Assembly (NCBI GenBank): GCA_016256075.1
Contig: SDVU01000561.1
Span: forward strand, 1-12,316
Origin: Dictyocoela muelleri
Taxonomy: Eukaryota; Microsporidia
Length of the DNA: 12,316 bases
Direction: 5' to 3'
Below are positions 1 to 7,109 of this stretch, piece by piece. The first letter of the stretch is position 1. Every line of letters begins with the position of its first letter. Made by a program: the position numbers and the translations under genes. A model generated the notes under the pieces. The model did not search any database and was not told where the DNA came from. It saw only the letters and a list, made by a program, of their open reading frames with translations.

Positions 1-26
1 TCTTTTATCATTAACTTTTACTAAAA

Positions 27-64
27 TTTCCCTCCGACCGTATAATTTTCCCTCCGACCGTATA
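27..64. repeat. Tandem pair of an 18-bp GC-rich unit
   Basis: Two exact copies of an 18-bp sequence containing CCCTCCGACCG lie at 27-44 and 47-64, with a period of 20 bp. They stand out from the AT-rich surroundings. On the minus strand they follow a short possible coding trace (60-174). The position after a coding tail, the direct pairing and the CGGTCGG core resemble the GC-rich units at 598-773 and 7894-8058, but the sequence match is partial and kinship is inference. Confidence 0.7.
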
Positions 65-430
65 TTTAACTTTTGCCCAAAAATCTATAAATTGTTCGTG
101 AATAATATCTGTGTCTTTTAAAAATCTTTTTTAGGCTTTCTCACATTCAATTTCTATGTAATAAATATTCATCATTTAAGTAATTTTTAACATTATCTTA
201 AATTAAATATGGGTGGTCAATTATGTAATTTTCTTAGAAATTTCATTTTTAGAGGTATATAAAAAACATATTTTTTCTTTAAGTTCATGTGATCGGGCAG
301 AAATTTGGACCGATCAGATTAACTTGCTCACATATAGCGCTCTTCTTAAAGTTCCAAATTCTTTTTTGGGAAATTATCTTTTCTATCGCTTTATAATCAT
401 CAAAACACTAGATTTACGACTTAATAAAAA
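60..430 (-). pseudogene. Possible decayed coding stretch, unidentified
   Basis: This stretch holds no gene I recognise. On the minus strand, two short pieces look more protein-like than the background: about 40 open codons at 290-412 with a mixed composition (including KKSAICEQVNLIGPNF), and a piece at 60-174 containing KRFLKDTDIIHEQFIDFWAK. The second piece weakly resembles the tail at 8032-8179, where KEAYKSFVKEG lines up with EKA-KRFLKDT around one stop. It runs into the 27-64 tandem units, as the other tail runs into its palindrome. The plus strand is also open across 213-434 (73 codons), with a low-complexity product and no recognisable domain, so strand and reality are uncertain. Confidence 0.25.
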
Positions 431-461
431 ATAATAAAATTTCACTATGGCTCAATGTAAT

Positions 462-493
462 CCTGCGTTTCACCCCCTTGGGGCGAACGCCGG
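462..493. repeat. GC-rich imperfect palindrome
   Basis: CCTGCGTTTCACCCC is followed after a 3-base loop by GGGGCGAACGCCGG, which folds back on it with about 12 paired positions and a few mismatches. The left arm shares GTTTC and ACCCC with the larger palindrome at 598-642, so this may be a diverged member of the same unit family. No coding is seen around it. Confidence 0.55.
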
Positions 494-597
494 AATTCAC
501 CCGAAATTTTACTCCCAAAAATTTTTGAGTTTGCTAAAAAATTTTATTGCTTATAAGAAATGTTGGTTTTAACTAATTTTAAGATATCATTATTTAG

Positions 598-642
598 ATC
601 AGGTCGGTTTCGCACCCCGACGGGGTGTAAAACCGACCTGAT
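598..642. repeat. Palindrome of unit u and its inverse
   Basis: The left arm starts ATCAGGTCGGTTT and ends CACCCCG; the right arm starts CGGGGTG and ends AAACCGACCTGAT. The outer 13 bp pair perfectly, and about 20 of 22 positions pair overall, around a 1-2 base centre. As single-stranded DNA or RNA it would form a strong hairpin. Two further copies of the right arm lie at 724-773. The layout matches the locus at 7894-8058 read in reverse. Confidence 0.85.
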
Positions 643-723
643 TAAAATTAATTTCCTGTAAACTTATTAGAAATATTTATTTTATTATTTATTATATCTT
701 GTTTATACTTTTTTTAAAAATAC

Positions 724-773
724 CGGGGTGTAAATCGACCTGATCTAAAACGGGGTGTTAAACCGACCGGATC
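724..773. repeat. Direct pair of unit u (same orientation as the right palindrome arm)
   Basis: Two diverged copies, at 724-745 and 751-773, begin CGGGGTGT and end CGACCTGATC and CGACCGGATC. They are separated by TAAAA and lie 81 bp beyond the palindrome at 598-642. Together the four units read u, inverse u, AT-rich spacer, inverse u, inverse u. No coding capacity is seen in the spacer. Confidence 0.8.
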
Positions 774-1097
774 CCATTATTTAAAAAAATAAATGTTTTT
801 TTATTTATCACGTTTATTTGTTTTAATATCTAAAATTAAAGTAATAAATGCGTAAATATCAGAAAAAAAATTTATAAAACAAATAAATTTATTTATATTA
901 TAATAAATAATTACTTCATGAATACTTTTACTAATAATTTTTTGAAGAATACATCTTCGCCTATTCCCACAAGTAATTTTCTAAATTAAAAAAAAATATA
1001 AGAAAGAAACATCACAATTGTTATTTTGTTATATATTAAAACTTATAAAAAATAGTGATTGTAACATATTGGAATTTTGACTAAACTAAATTATAAA
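774..1097. other. AT-rich stretch without a recognisable gene
   Basis: Nothing readable as a gene or RNA was found. A segment at 1065-1080 (GTAACATATTGGAATTTT) resembles the ends of the Tc1-like element next door and has a partner near 2505-2535; see the finding on possible outer ends. Confidence 0.5.
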
Positions 1098-2390
1098 CAC
1101 AGTATGTTTCAAAAAAACGGAATATTTTTTTTATTCACTGATTTCTTTCAGCGATTTACCATTAAACAAACTTTTAATCATTTTGATTAAATAATTAATA
1201 GTTTTTTTTTAAAATGTTTATTTGTATACTCTATTTGAGGAGTTTGAACGTTCTATTTAATTTTTTGTTTCAAAAAAAGAATATTTTTTAAAACTTCTAA
1301 AAAGGCCTTTTATTTCTCTTGAAAATCAATAATATTAAACCATTTCGATATTCAACCTAATACAATTGACACAAAAAGTAAGAACTGAAATAATTTTGCT
1401 TTATGATCAATAAATTTCTCAGGGAAAAATTGCTATGAAATTTAAGATTTGACAAGGAACTGTTTCAAAAATCTTGAAAAAAGGCACAGTAGAGCTTTTT
1501 AAAGAAAGTGGTAAGTCAAAAAAAATAAAAACAAGCGAGCTCGATGTTTTAGTAAAAATTAAAAAAAAACATACCTAAAAATCGTTGAGAAAACTTTCAA
1601 TAGAAGTTCAAAGATGAACAATACAAAAGTTTTGGTATTCAACTATTAAGATAGTGCTCAACGATAATAAAATAAAGACCTTTACACCAATAAAAAACCA
1701 CTTCTTTCTAAAAAGAATATTTTGGCTCGATTTAAAAATAGCAAACGATTTTAACTTTTATCAAACAAAATAGCAAAAGCAATTTTAATTTCTGATGATA
1801 GTAAATTAAATCTTTTTTTGCTCAGAAGGTAAGGCTTCGGTGTGATGAGAACTGGGTAAAGGCTTAAAAACGAAAAAGCTATTTGCTACAGTCGAACACG
1901 GTGGAAGATCATAAATGGTTTGGGTTGTTTTTCGTATTAAGGTTTGAGAATATTAGGATTTTTCGAAGGTAAATGAACGCAGAAACTTATGTAAATATTC
2001 TATCAAATAATTTGGCAGGTTCTTCAAGTATAACGAGTCTATGAGATTATTTCTCCCAACAATATGTGACTCTAAACACACCTAAAAGCTTTTAAAGCTA
2101 TATTATAACACAAACCAGATCTAACTTCTTACATGGCAAGCACAATCACCTGATTTAATTCTAATCAAGACACTCTGGACAATAATAAAACAAAAAATGT
2201 CCCAATTTATTCAAAAAATTTATCTAAATTAAAAGAAATTTTTTTGCGCGAATGGTAGATAATTCTTATTTAAAGTGGCAAAAAATTATCTTTAAGTTTT
2301 ATAAAGAGACCATCAGCGTGTTTTAAGGCGATAAGACATCATACTAAGTATTGAAATATAAATATTCCATCTTTTTGAAACACTTTTTTA
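1098..2390 (+). mobile_element. Tc1/mariner-type DNA transposon, decayed
   Basis: The element is about 1.3 kb, the usual size for Tc1-like elements. Its short inverted ends can be matched: the left end reads AGTATGTTTCAAAAA then GGAATATTT, and the right end, reverse-complemented, reads AAGTGTTTCAAAAAG then GGAATATTT. TA-containing sequence flanks both sides, but a clean TA duplication cannot be fixed. The interior encodes a plus-strand transposase recognisable from end to end. The gene is broken many times, so the copy is old and could only have been moved by an enzyme from elsewhere. Boundaries are good to a few bases. Confidence 0.85.
1371..2330 (+). pseudogene. Tc1-like transposase pseudogene
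   Basis: The product would have been a cut-and-paste transposase of the Tc1 group, with N-terminal paired-like helix-turn-helix DNA binding and a C-terminal DDE catalytic fold. Visible in order: a helix-turn-helix trace (1371-1480, with QGTVSKILKKG), the GRP-like hinge region (ELFKESGKSKK, near 1490-1530), KNHFFLKRIFWLDLKIAND (1690-1750), the first catalytic aspartate in RCDENW (1838-1855), the HGG..MVW block (1898-1925), MNAETYVNIL (1974-2003), DSKHT (near 2070, from the usual DNxPKHT) and LTWQAQSPDLILIKTLW (2123-2180). The reading shifts frame repeatedly and has in-frame stops. The second catalytic aspartate is replaced, and the final acidic residue of the usual SPDLNPIE block is lysine. 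The family call is firm; the gene is dead. Confidence 0.85.
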
Positions 2391-2559
2391 TTAATCAACC
2401 GTATCTCATCATCCACATAATCATACATAAAAATCGTATCAATATAATTCATCAAAAAAAATATAAGATATTATCGCTTTTTTAGCCGAATGCTGTTTGT
2501 AACATATAAAATTCCATTTTTTTTGTAACATACTATATATATATTAAATGTTGACAACA

Positions 2560-2990
2560 TTCATAGCTTCCTACCCGAAGAGTAGTCTCTACGAGGCTGT
2601 GACCCATGGTTCTCGGTGTTCAATAATACACACTTTCTAAGCTACCCATAAGCCCTGCGGTAAACGCGATTTACGTTTTATCAATGACTCAGCAGGATAT
2701 AGATAATGTGTGGCTTTTCATGAACTTTATTTTTCGCTAATTTTTTGCCAAGATGCGTTGCCGAACTCTTCCCCACACCTAAGAGAATACCTTCTGCTTC
2801 TTTTTCATATTAGACCAAGTCGTAATCAGCTATACCACATTGTTAAAACTTATATTATATTATGCTATAATTATATAGTTATGACAGCTTAATGTCATTC
2901 CCACATTATTTATTAGAGTGGCGTCAGCGGGATTCGAACCACGATACTTAAATTTACATTCAAGAGTGTGTACCGCTAGGCTATCTGGCC
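2560..2990 (-). repeat. SINE-like dispersed repeat, copy 1 (tRNA-like head plus body)
   Basis: Read on the minus strand, this begins with a tRNA-like head (2990 down to 2919) and continues into a body that recurs elsewhere. The segment 2620-2836 matches 7497-7709 in the same orientation, including the block TTTATCAATGACTCAGCAG and, further on, TCTAA/CTAATATAA-type matches near 2810. Another part near 2575-2610 weakly resembles the foldback arms at 5769-6103. A tRNA-derived head with a repeated body is the layout of a tRNA-derived SINE. No A-rich tail or target duplication can be fixed; the minus-strand end lies near a TATATATATA run at 2535-2545. SINE status is inference. Confidence 0.5.
2919..2990 (-). 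pseudogene. tRNA-like sequence with A and B boxes
   Basis: On the minus strand the sequence has an A-box-like TAGCCTAGCGG (2973-2983) and a perfect B-box GGTTCGAATCC (2930-2940), about 30 bp apart as in tRNA genes. An anticodon-like stem CTTGA/TTAAG encloses ATGTAAA, which would read GUA (tyrosine) if real. The cloverleaf fails elsewhere: the T stem (CGTGG against CCCGC) pairs at only two of five positions, the D stem does not close, and the acceptor stem pairs at about four of seven. It is better read as a tRNA-derived RNA polymerase III promoter or dead tRNA than as a working tRNA. A relative lies at 6627-6705. Confidence 0.6.
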
Positions 2991-3205
2991 TAAAAGTACC
3001 CCAAACTTCATTTTAACTAATAATTATATTTATACAAAATACTTATAAAATTTGCAATTCTTTTTAACATGAAATTCAAGACAAATATCAAAATAAAAAA
3101 AATAATTATAATTATTTTTTATTTTTATAAGTACTAAAAGAGTTTTTAAATATAAAATATCATGAAATAAATCATAGTCTAAATTTTTTTGATTAACTCA
3201 ATATA

Positions 3206-3325
3206 CAAGGGTTTTCATTCTAAATTCACACTTTTTCAATCAAAATTCACACTTTATATTTTTTTAATTTTTTCGAAAAAAATTTCAATCAAAATTCACA
3301 TTTTTTCAATCGAAATTCACACTTT
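3206..3325. repeat. Left inverted end with four internal repeats
   Basis: This end contains four copies of a short motif, AAATTCACACTTT or close variants, at about 3222, 3243, 3288 and 3313; three are preceded by CAATC. The copies are paired as two closely spaced doublets separated by an AT-rich spacer. The mirror image is at 5511-5632. Repeated motifs inside long inverted ends are typical transposase binding sites, as in the IR/DR ends of some Tc1-like elements; the binding role is inference. Confidence 0.8.
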
Positions 3326-3389
3326 AAAAAAAATTGAAAAAATTTATTAACCATCCAGTATAATTTCATTATTTAAACACCTTGGCATA

Positions 3390-3716
3390 AATCTAAGCAT
3401 ATGAAGATAATAATCTTGTCACCGAACACTTCCTATTTCTTTGAAAGACCCGCTTATTCGGTCAAATAATCATTCGGAATTACAATTAGATCTTCGAACT
3501 AAATCTTTCCTTTGAGATAAACGGTTTTTAATTGGATTTAAGAACAAAAAATAAGGTGGAAGATATAGAATTGAATGCTGTGTATTATCAACCAACATCG
3601 TAATTAGACTTGACTTATGGAATGATACATTATCTAGGACAAACTGCATTTTTCCACATTAATACCCCTAAAAATATAAAATAAATTGACAAAAATTTTC
3701 AAAGTATGATGAATTA
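3390..3716 (-). pseudogene. IS630-like transposase pseudogene, C-terminal part
   Basis: This is the downstream half of the transposase split by the Merlin insert. Read on the minus strand, it gives YFENFCQFILYF, then FVLDNVSFHKSS with the second catalytic aspartate (3600-3645), then ILYLPPYFLFLNPI (3525-3570). This block order, LDNxSxHKS followed by LPPYSPxLNPIE, is diagnostic for DDE_3 endonucleases of the IS630/Tc1 superfamily. The expected catalytic glutamate after LNPI is lysine here. Stops and at least one frame change occur near the start and end. It continues upstream at 4804. Confidence 0.85.
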
Positions 3717-4803
3717 GGGGCTTCTATCGCATATCGGCCAACTATATTGGGGGACCCTTGAAATAGAAATTAAAGAAAAAAAAAATATTTATAAAAATTA
3801 ATTTTAAAGAATAATTATATATATTTATAAAAATTTTTATTAAAAGAATAATTAAAAAAATTTTTAATATCTCAATAAAAATATTTGAAAATTCTGCTCT
3901 ACTACATTTAAGTAAATATCTTCTTTTCAATGTGTATGAGATGATCCAATTATCTATGTTACATCTATTAACACTATTTTATTTTCTCATTTGTGATTTT
4001 AAATGAGACCAAATGCTTTCAATATTATTTGTATGCTCTCCAGATATATTTATGAAGCCTTCATTGTGAGGGACAATTACATGGTCCAAATTAAGATTAT
4101 TAGCAACAGAAGGATAAGAAAGATAACCGTCAGTTGTTAATAAGGATCCAACTAATATTTTTTTTGAGTACAGCAGAAATTGTGCTTGCTTGTCTATTTT
4201 GAACTCGTGTTATGAAAAAAATTTTCTCTGGTGTACTATCAATACCACCAAGAATCAAAAATGTATCTTTTGTTGCATCATCTGTGGAGAAAGTATTTTT
4301 TTATTATTCCTCTTCTGCCTATAACAATTTCATTAATTTCAACTTCAATACCCAATCCACCCAAATATACCGGTTAATTGTTTAAATAATTTCTGTAGCA
4401 GTTGAATATCTTCTTTTTCATTCTATCAATAGTGCTATCATATATTCTTGAAAATAAAAACAATTGACGATATGATGAACCCGCCATTAACAAATAACTC
4501 AATTATAAAATTTTATTTATTTTTAAATTTGGTTTATACGCAGTTTTTCTTTTCCTGCAAAAAGTGCATATAAACCTGTATATTGAGTACTAATTTTCGT
4601 CTTTTTTGTAAACTTTTAGCCTCATCAAATTGCCACAAGTCCCACAAGTTTTTTTAGGAAGAAGTTATCAAAATTTATTAGAAAATTAATTTTATCAGAT
4701 AAATTTCCAAATATTTAATTTTTAAATCTATAATCATAGAGTTGGTAATTGTTTCTGCCATTCTATCATATTTCGGACATAGCGGGAATACGATAGTAGC
4801 CCC
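3717..4803 (-). mobile_element. Merlin-type (ISXO2/IS1016-like) DNA transposon inserted in the IS630-like element
   Basis: The element is about 1.09 kb. The left end begins GGGGCTTCTATCGCATATC and the right end, reverse-complemented, begins GGGGCTACTATCGTATTCC, giving matched inverted ends of 20-25 bp. The flanks carry a probable target duplication of 8-9 bp, GATGAATTA (3708-3716) and GAGAATTGT (4804-4812), differing by one lost base and end changes; Merlin elements make 8-9 bp duplications. The flanks fall exactly where the IS630-like reading is interrupted. The insert encodes a minus-strand ISXO2-like transposase. It is decayed but structurally complete. Confidence 0.85.
3860..4660 (-). pseudogene. 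Merlin / ISXO2-like transposase pseudogene
   Basis: The transposase is a DDE enzyme of the ISXO2/IS1595 fold. On the minus strand, in order: a zinc-ribbon-like start with KTCGTCGNLM (4620-4655) and CTFCRKRK (4545-4567); LGGLGIEVEINEIVIGRRG (4310-4365), the usual GGxxxxVEIDE block; ILGGIDSTPEKIFFITRV (4200-4260); TTDGYLSYPSVANN (4102-4145) with the second aspartate; then SGEHTNNIESIWSHLKS (3990-4042), the hallmark HTNxIExxWxxLK with the last acidic residue; and a tail LKRRYLLK near 3910-3935. The first catalytic aspartate is asparagine (VEINE), and several stops and frame changes occur, so the enzyme is dead. The family call is very secure from motif order and spacing. Confidence 0.88.
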
Positions 4804-5440
4804 GAGAATTGTATGCACTCAATCTCATTTTGTGATAAATTAAGCCATTTTTTCTCATTGCAGCACAAGGTGATATATTTTTCGTTTTAAACTTCCCAAG
4901 ACAGCAATTACTCGTGTTACTCTTAGAAATACTCTCCTACTTCTTCTCAACGATACATTAAATCCGGCTTCATCTAAAAAAAATGTTATTGCCATCATTT
5001 TCGGCTAAGATATCATAAAACTTTTGATCATATATAAACCTGTTATCAATTACGCTGGCAACATTTCTACGTGCAGGTATCAATTCAAGCCTCTTTAAAT
5101 AATAATTAAAATTTTTAATTAGCCTAAATATAGTAGGAATAGATACATTGATGTTATAATCTCTTAGCATATTGTATTTGATTTTTCGTGAACTCAGGGT
5201 GGCGTCATTGTCTAAATAGTTTTTGAATGAAAGATTATGATCCTCATTTAAAATATTCCTTCGCCACCCCCTCGTTTTTCGGTACTTATTTTACCCGACT
5301 CTTTAACCCTTGATGATACTTTTGAGACGTGGTACGATTACAATTTAACGACGCGCGATTTTAGTTATTTTCAATCCTTCTAAATAAAATTAAATGGCTA
5401 GCTCTCGTTTTTCTTGTTCAATTTGCATCCCCATAAGGGT
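4804..5440 (-). pseudogene. IS630-like transposase pseudogene, N-terminal part
   Basis: This is the upstream half of the transposase broken by the Merlin insert. Minus-strand traces in order: EKRELAI-FYLEGLKITKIAR (5355-5420), a helix-turn-helix start; RGWRRNIL (5250-5275); TLSSRKIKYNMLRDYNINVS (5145-5205); IPTIFRLIKNFNYYLKRLEL (5085-5150), the second helix-turn-helix; IPARRNVASVIDNRFIYDQ (5020-5080); then, after one lost base, LDEAGFNVSLRRSRRVFLR (4905-4965) with the first catalytic aspartate; and MRKNGLIYHKMRLSAYN up to the Merlin junction. A short ORF at 4970-5170 is the longest unbroken piece. Stops and frame changes mark a dead copy. Confidence 0.85.
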
Positions 5441-5510
5441 TTCTAAGGTATGAATTTTAATTAAAACTGCGGATTTTGATTTGAAAAATATCATAGAAAT
5501 AAAAAATTAT

Positions 5511-5632
5511 AAAGTGTGAATTTCTATTGAAAAAATGTGAATTTTGATTGAAAAATTTTTCAAAAAAAAAAATAAAAAATTAAAAGTGTGAATTTTGATT
5601 GAAAAAGCGTGAATTTAATATGAAAACTTTGT
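5511..5632. repeat. Right inverted end of the IS630-like element
   Basis: This is the reverse complement of 3206-3325, with the same four internal motifs (AAGTGTGAATTT and variants at about 5512, 5535, 5584 and 5607). The arms match over almost their whole length with small indels in the A/T-run spacer. The outer end reads AAAACTTTGTG. Confidence 0.85.
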
Positions 5633-5768
5633 GATTTTCATTATTATTATCAGATTTCAAGAAAATTTTACTAATTTCCCCCTCAGTACTCGCATGTTGT
5701 TTTTTTTTCTATCCCAAGTTTAAAAAAAATATCATGATGTGATGTATAAAATTTGGACCCCACAATCT

Positions 5769-6103
5769 GGGTCAGTAGCTGTTCATATAGAAGAATCCCT
5801 GCTAAAACGATTTTATATTTAAGCCCCTCCCATGATTTATTGCAATGAGTATGGTGCTCGTAATCTTGCAAAAATTTTTATGTGATGAATATTGCTAGTC
5901 AGCATATAAGATGCAGACTAGAATTATTTATCATATAAGATGCTGACTAGGATTATTCATCATATAGATGCTGACTAGGATTATTCATCATATAAAAATT
6001 TTCGAAAGATTACGCGCACCCTAATCATTGCAATAAATCATAGGGGGTTTACAATGAAATCGTTCTAGCCCGGGCTGTTCTATATGAATAGCTACCGGCC
6101 TCT
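5769..6103. repeat. Foldback repeat with tandem repeats in the loop
   Basis: The left arm (5769-5904) and right arm (5966-6103) are inverted copies matching at about four of five positions. Shared blocks include TAGCT.TTCATATAGAA at the outer ends, ATGATTTATTGCAATGA in the middle, and ATTTTTAT.TGATGAAT near the centre. The transcript would fold into a hairpin of about 130 bp. No coding is seen: a 62-codon minus-strand ORF here has no recognisable domain and tracks the repeat. The arms also match 6488-6600, the body of a tRNA-headed repeat, so the foldback is probably two head-less copies of that repeat in opposite orientation. Confidence 0.75.
5903..5988. repeat. Three tandem 28-29 bp units in the foldback loop
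   Basis: Units lie at 5903-5931, 5932-5960 and 5961-5988. Each reads CATATAAGATGC.GACTAG followed by ATTATTCAT or a close variant; the third has lost one base pair step. The last unit belongs to the right arm, since its inverse is at 5883-5904. The extra units therefore look like local duplications of the arm's inner end. There is no spacer between units, so this is not a CRISPR array. Confidence 0.85.
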
Positions 6104-6487
6104 AAAAAAAAATAAAAATAGTTTTGTCACCATAACTATTTTTTTATTTATAAACATATTTGTAACAAAAAATTAAAATAATATGAGATTTTTAGATTTG
6201 ATTGTAAGTTACATTAAAAAGATCCTATTTTAAATTATTATAAGACTAGGGGTTTATACCATTTTATGACATTGTCACAAATTCCTGTCTAAAATATATT
6301 TTATTAAAAATAAAAACTATAGATTTGTTTTGGTTAATATAGCAAAAAAAGTTGTGTGCCAGTAAATTTACGAAAAAGGTTTTTCCTAAGTGTTTGATTT
6401 TTATGTATACTTTTAATCTATCGGAATCTTATTGAATACAAAATATCAAATATTATTAAGATAATATGTGACATTTTACATATCGTT
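6104..6487. other. AT-rich stretch with a small hairpin
   Basis: No gene is seen. Just beyond the foldback, AAATAAAAATAGTT (6110-6123) pairs with AACTATTTTTTTATTT (6134-6149) across a loop of about 10 bases. The rest is low-complexity AT-rich DNA. Confidence 0.5.
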
Positions 6488-6705
6488 CCGCAAGATTCCA
6501 TATTCCTTACCATGCAATGTATCATGAAAAGCTTAAATATGAATTCGGTTTATCGAAGCTTCTCTGTATGAAGAGCTACAGCCCACATATGGATATTGTG
6601 TGCTTATTTTTCTTTAATAAATAAAATGACGTTAGCGGGGTTTGAATATCGATACTTAAAAATATTACATTCAAGAGTGGTAAAAACTGAGCTATCTGAT
6701 CATAT
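6488..6705 (-). repeat. SINE-like dispersed repeat, copy 2
   Basis: Read on the minus strand, a tRNA-like head (6705 down to 6627) is followed by about 25 bp and then a body (6600 down to 6488) that matches the foldback arms at 5769-6103. Shared blocks on that strand include TAGCT.TTCATA.AGA, ATATTTAAGC and GAATCTTGC against GTAATCTTGC. The segment ATATGGATATTGTGTG also resembles 2696-2712 of copy 1. This copy is the link between the tRNA-headed repeats and the foldback. Confidence 0.5.
6627..6705 (-). pseudogene. tRNA-like head, second copy
   Basis: On the minus strand this shares AGATAGC, then ACTCTTGAATGTAA, TTAAGTATCG and CCCGCT.ACG.CA with the head at 2919-2990. The A box (TAGCTCAGTTT) and B box (ATTCAAACCCC) have decayed. 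The anticodon-like arm has a longer loop than the first copy. It cannot fold as a tRNA. Confidence 0.6.
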
Positions 6706-6851
6706 ACTTTTCTTTTAATAAACAAATACCCAATAAAAAAAATTTTAAAGCAAGAGATTAAAAAAATGCAAAATGATAGGAATTTAAATAAAATTTAGTG
6801 TATTTCAAATAACTAGAACAAATATAATATTTGTTTACTGTTAAATAATAT

Positions 6852-7109
6852 TTAATTATTAGGGGAATTTCTTATATTTCCATTTCTACGTGAAAACTTA
6901 GAACGATTAGCAATTATGAAATAGATTATTACTCCAATTATAAAAACAAAATGAAATAGTATCACAGACCAAAGATAGAAATAGTTAGTAATGCATCCGA
7001 GTCCTTTACAAATAGTTGTATTGGTATCATTCTTTAAAAAACACTTACAACTATTATTATAAATATCATTTACCAGTTCCAATAATTTTTTTTTCGTTGT
7101 CAGTTCCAT
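6852..7109 (-). CDS. Small hypothetical membrane protein (85 aa)
   Basis: I do not recognise this protein. It has an 85-residue open frame from ATG with a charged start (MELTTKKKLLELVNDIY), a cysteine-rich middle with four cysteines between residues 21 and 40 (CKCF and CKGLGC), one strong hydrophobic segment at about residues 43-67 (from YFYLWSVILF to IIYFII), and a basic tail (NRSKFSRR). The basic tail after the membrane segment suggests the N-terminus faces outside or the lumen, with the cysteines possibly in disulfides. Upstream on its strand is AT-rich, with CACACACC just before ATG. It is unbroken where everything around it is decayed, which argues for a real or young gene, but 85 codons can stay open by chance in such DNA. 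Confidence 0.4.
   Translation of the reverse strand: MELTTKKKLLELVNDIYNNSCKCFLKNDTNTTICKGLGCITNYFYLWSVILFHFVFIIGVIIYFIIANRSKFSRRNGNIRNSPNN

Larger units (their letters stand above)
3206..5632 (-). mobile_element. IS630-like (DDE_3) DNA transposon, interrupted
   Basis: Inverted ends of about 120 bp, at 3206-3325 and 5511-5632, match at roughly four of five positions. A minus-strand transposase of the IS630/Tc1 superfamily lies between them. A Merlin-type element sits inside the transposase gene; without it the element would be about 1.34 kb, a normal size. Left of the element is TA (3204-3205), the target dinucleotide expected for this superfamily; the right flank does not keep a clear TA. 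Both the host element and the insert are decayed, so the nesting is old. Confidence 0.85.

Noticed and set aside
213-434. Plus-strand open frame of 73 codons.
   Set aside because: No domain, signal or neighbour supports it, and the opposite strand looks at least as protein-like. Open frames of this size occur by chance here.
598-773. Helitron 3' end hairpin.
   Set aside because: A hairpin is present, but there is no CTRR end at a suitable distance, no TC start and no Rep/helicase coding.
2560-2660. Resemblance of minus-strand ATGGGTCACAGCCT to the 3' part of 5S rRNA (ATGGGTGACCGCCT).
   Set aside because: About 14 of 18 positions match, but the rest of 5S rRNA, including the internal promoter region, cannot be traced. 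Chance is likely.
2710-2892. Plus-strand open frame of 60 codons.
   Set aside because: It lies inside the dispersed repeat, opposite the direction of the tRNA-like head, and the matching repeat at 7497-7709 does not keep it open.
2919-2990. A functional tRNA-Tyr gene.
   Set aside because: The A and B boxes and a GUA-like loop are present, but the D, T and acceptor stems do not pair properly.
5683-5871. Minus-strand open frame of 62 codons.
   Set aside because: It spans the left foldback arm, has no recognisable domain, and is best explained by the repeat.
5903-5988. CRISPR-like array.
   Set aside because: The units are contiguous with no spacers, and the context is eukaryotic and repeat-derived.
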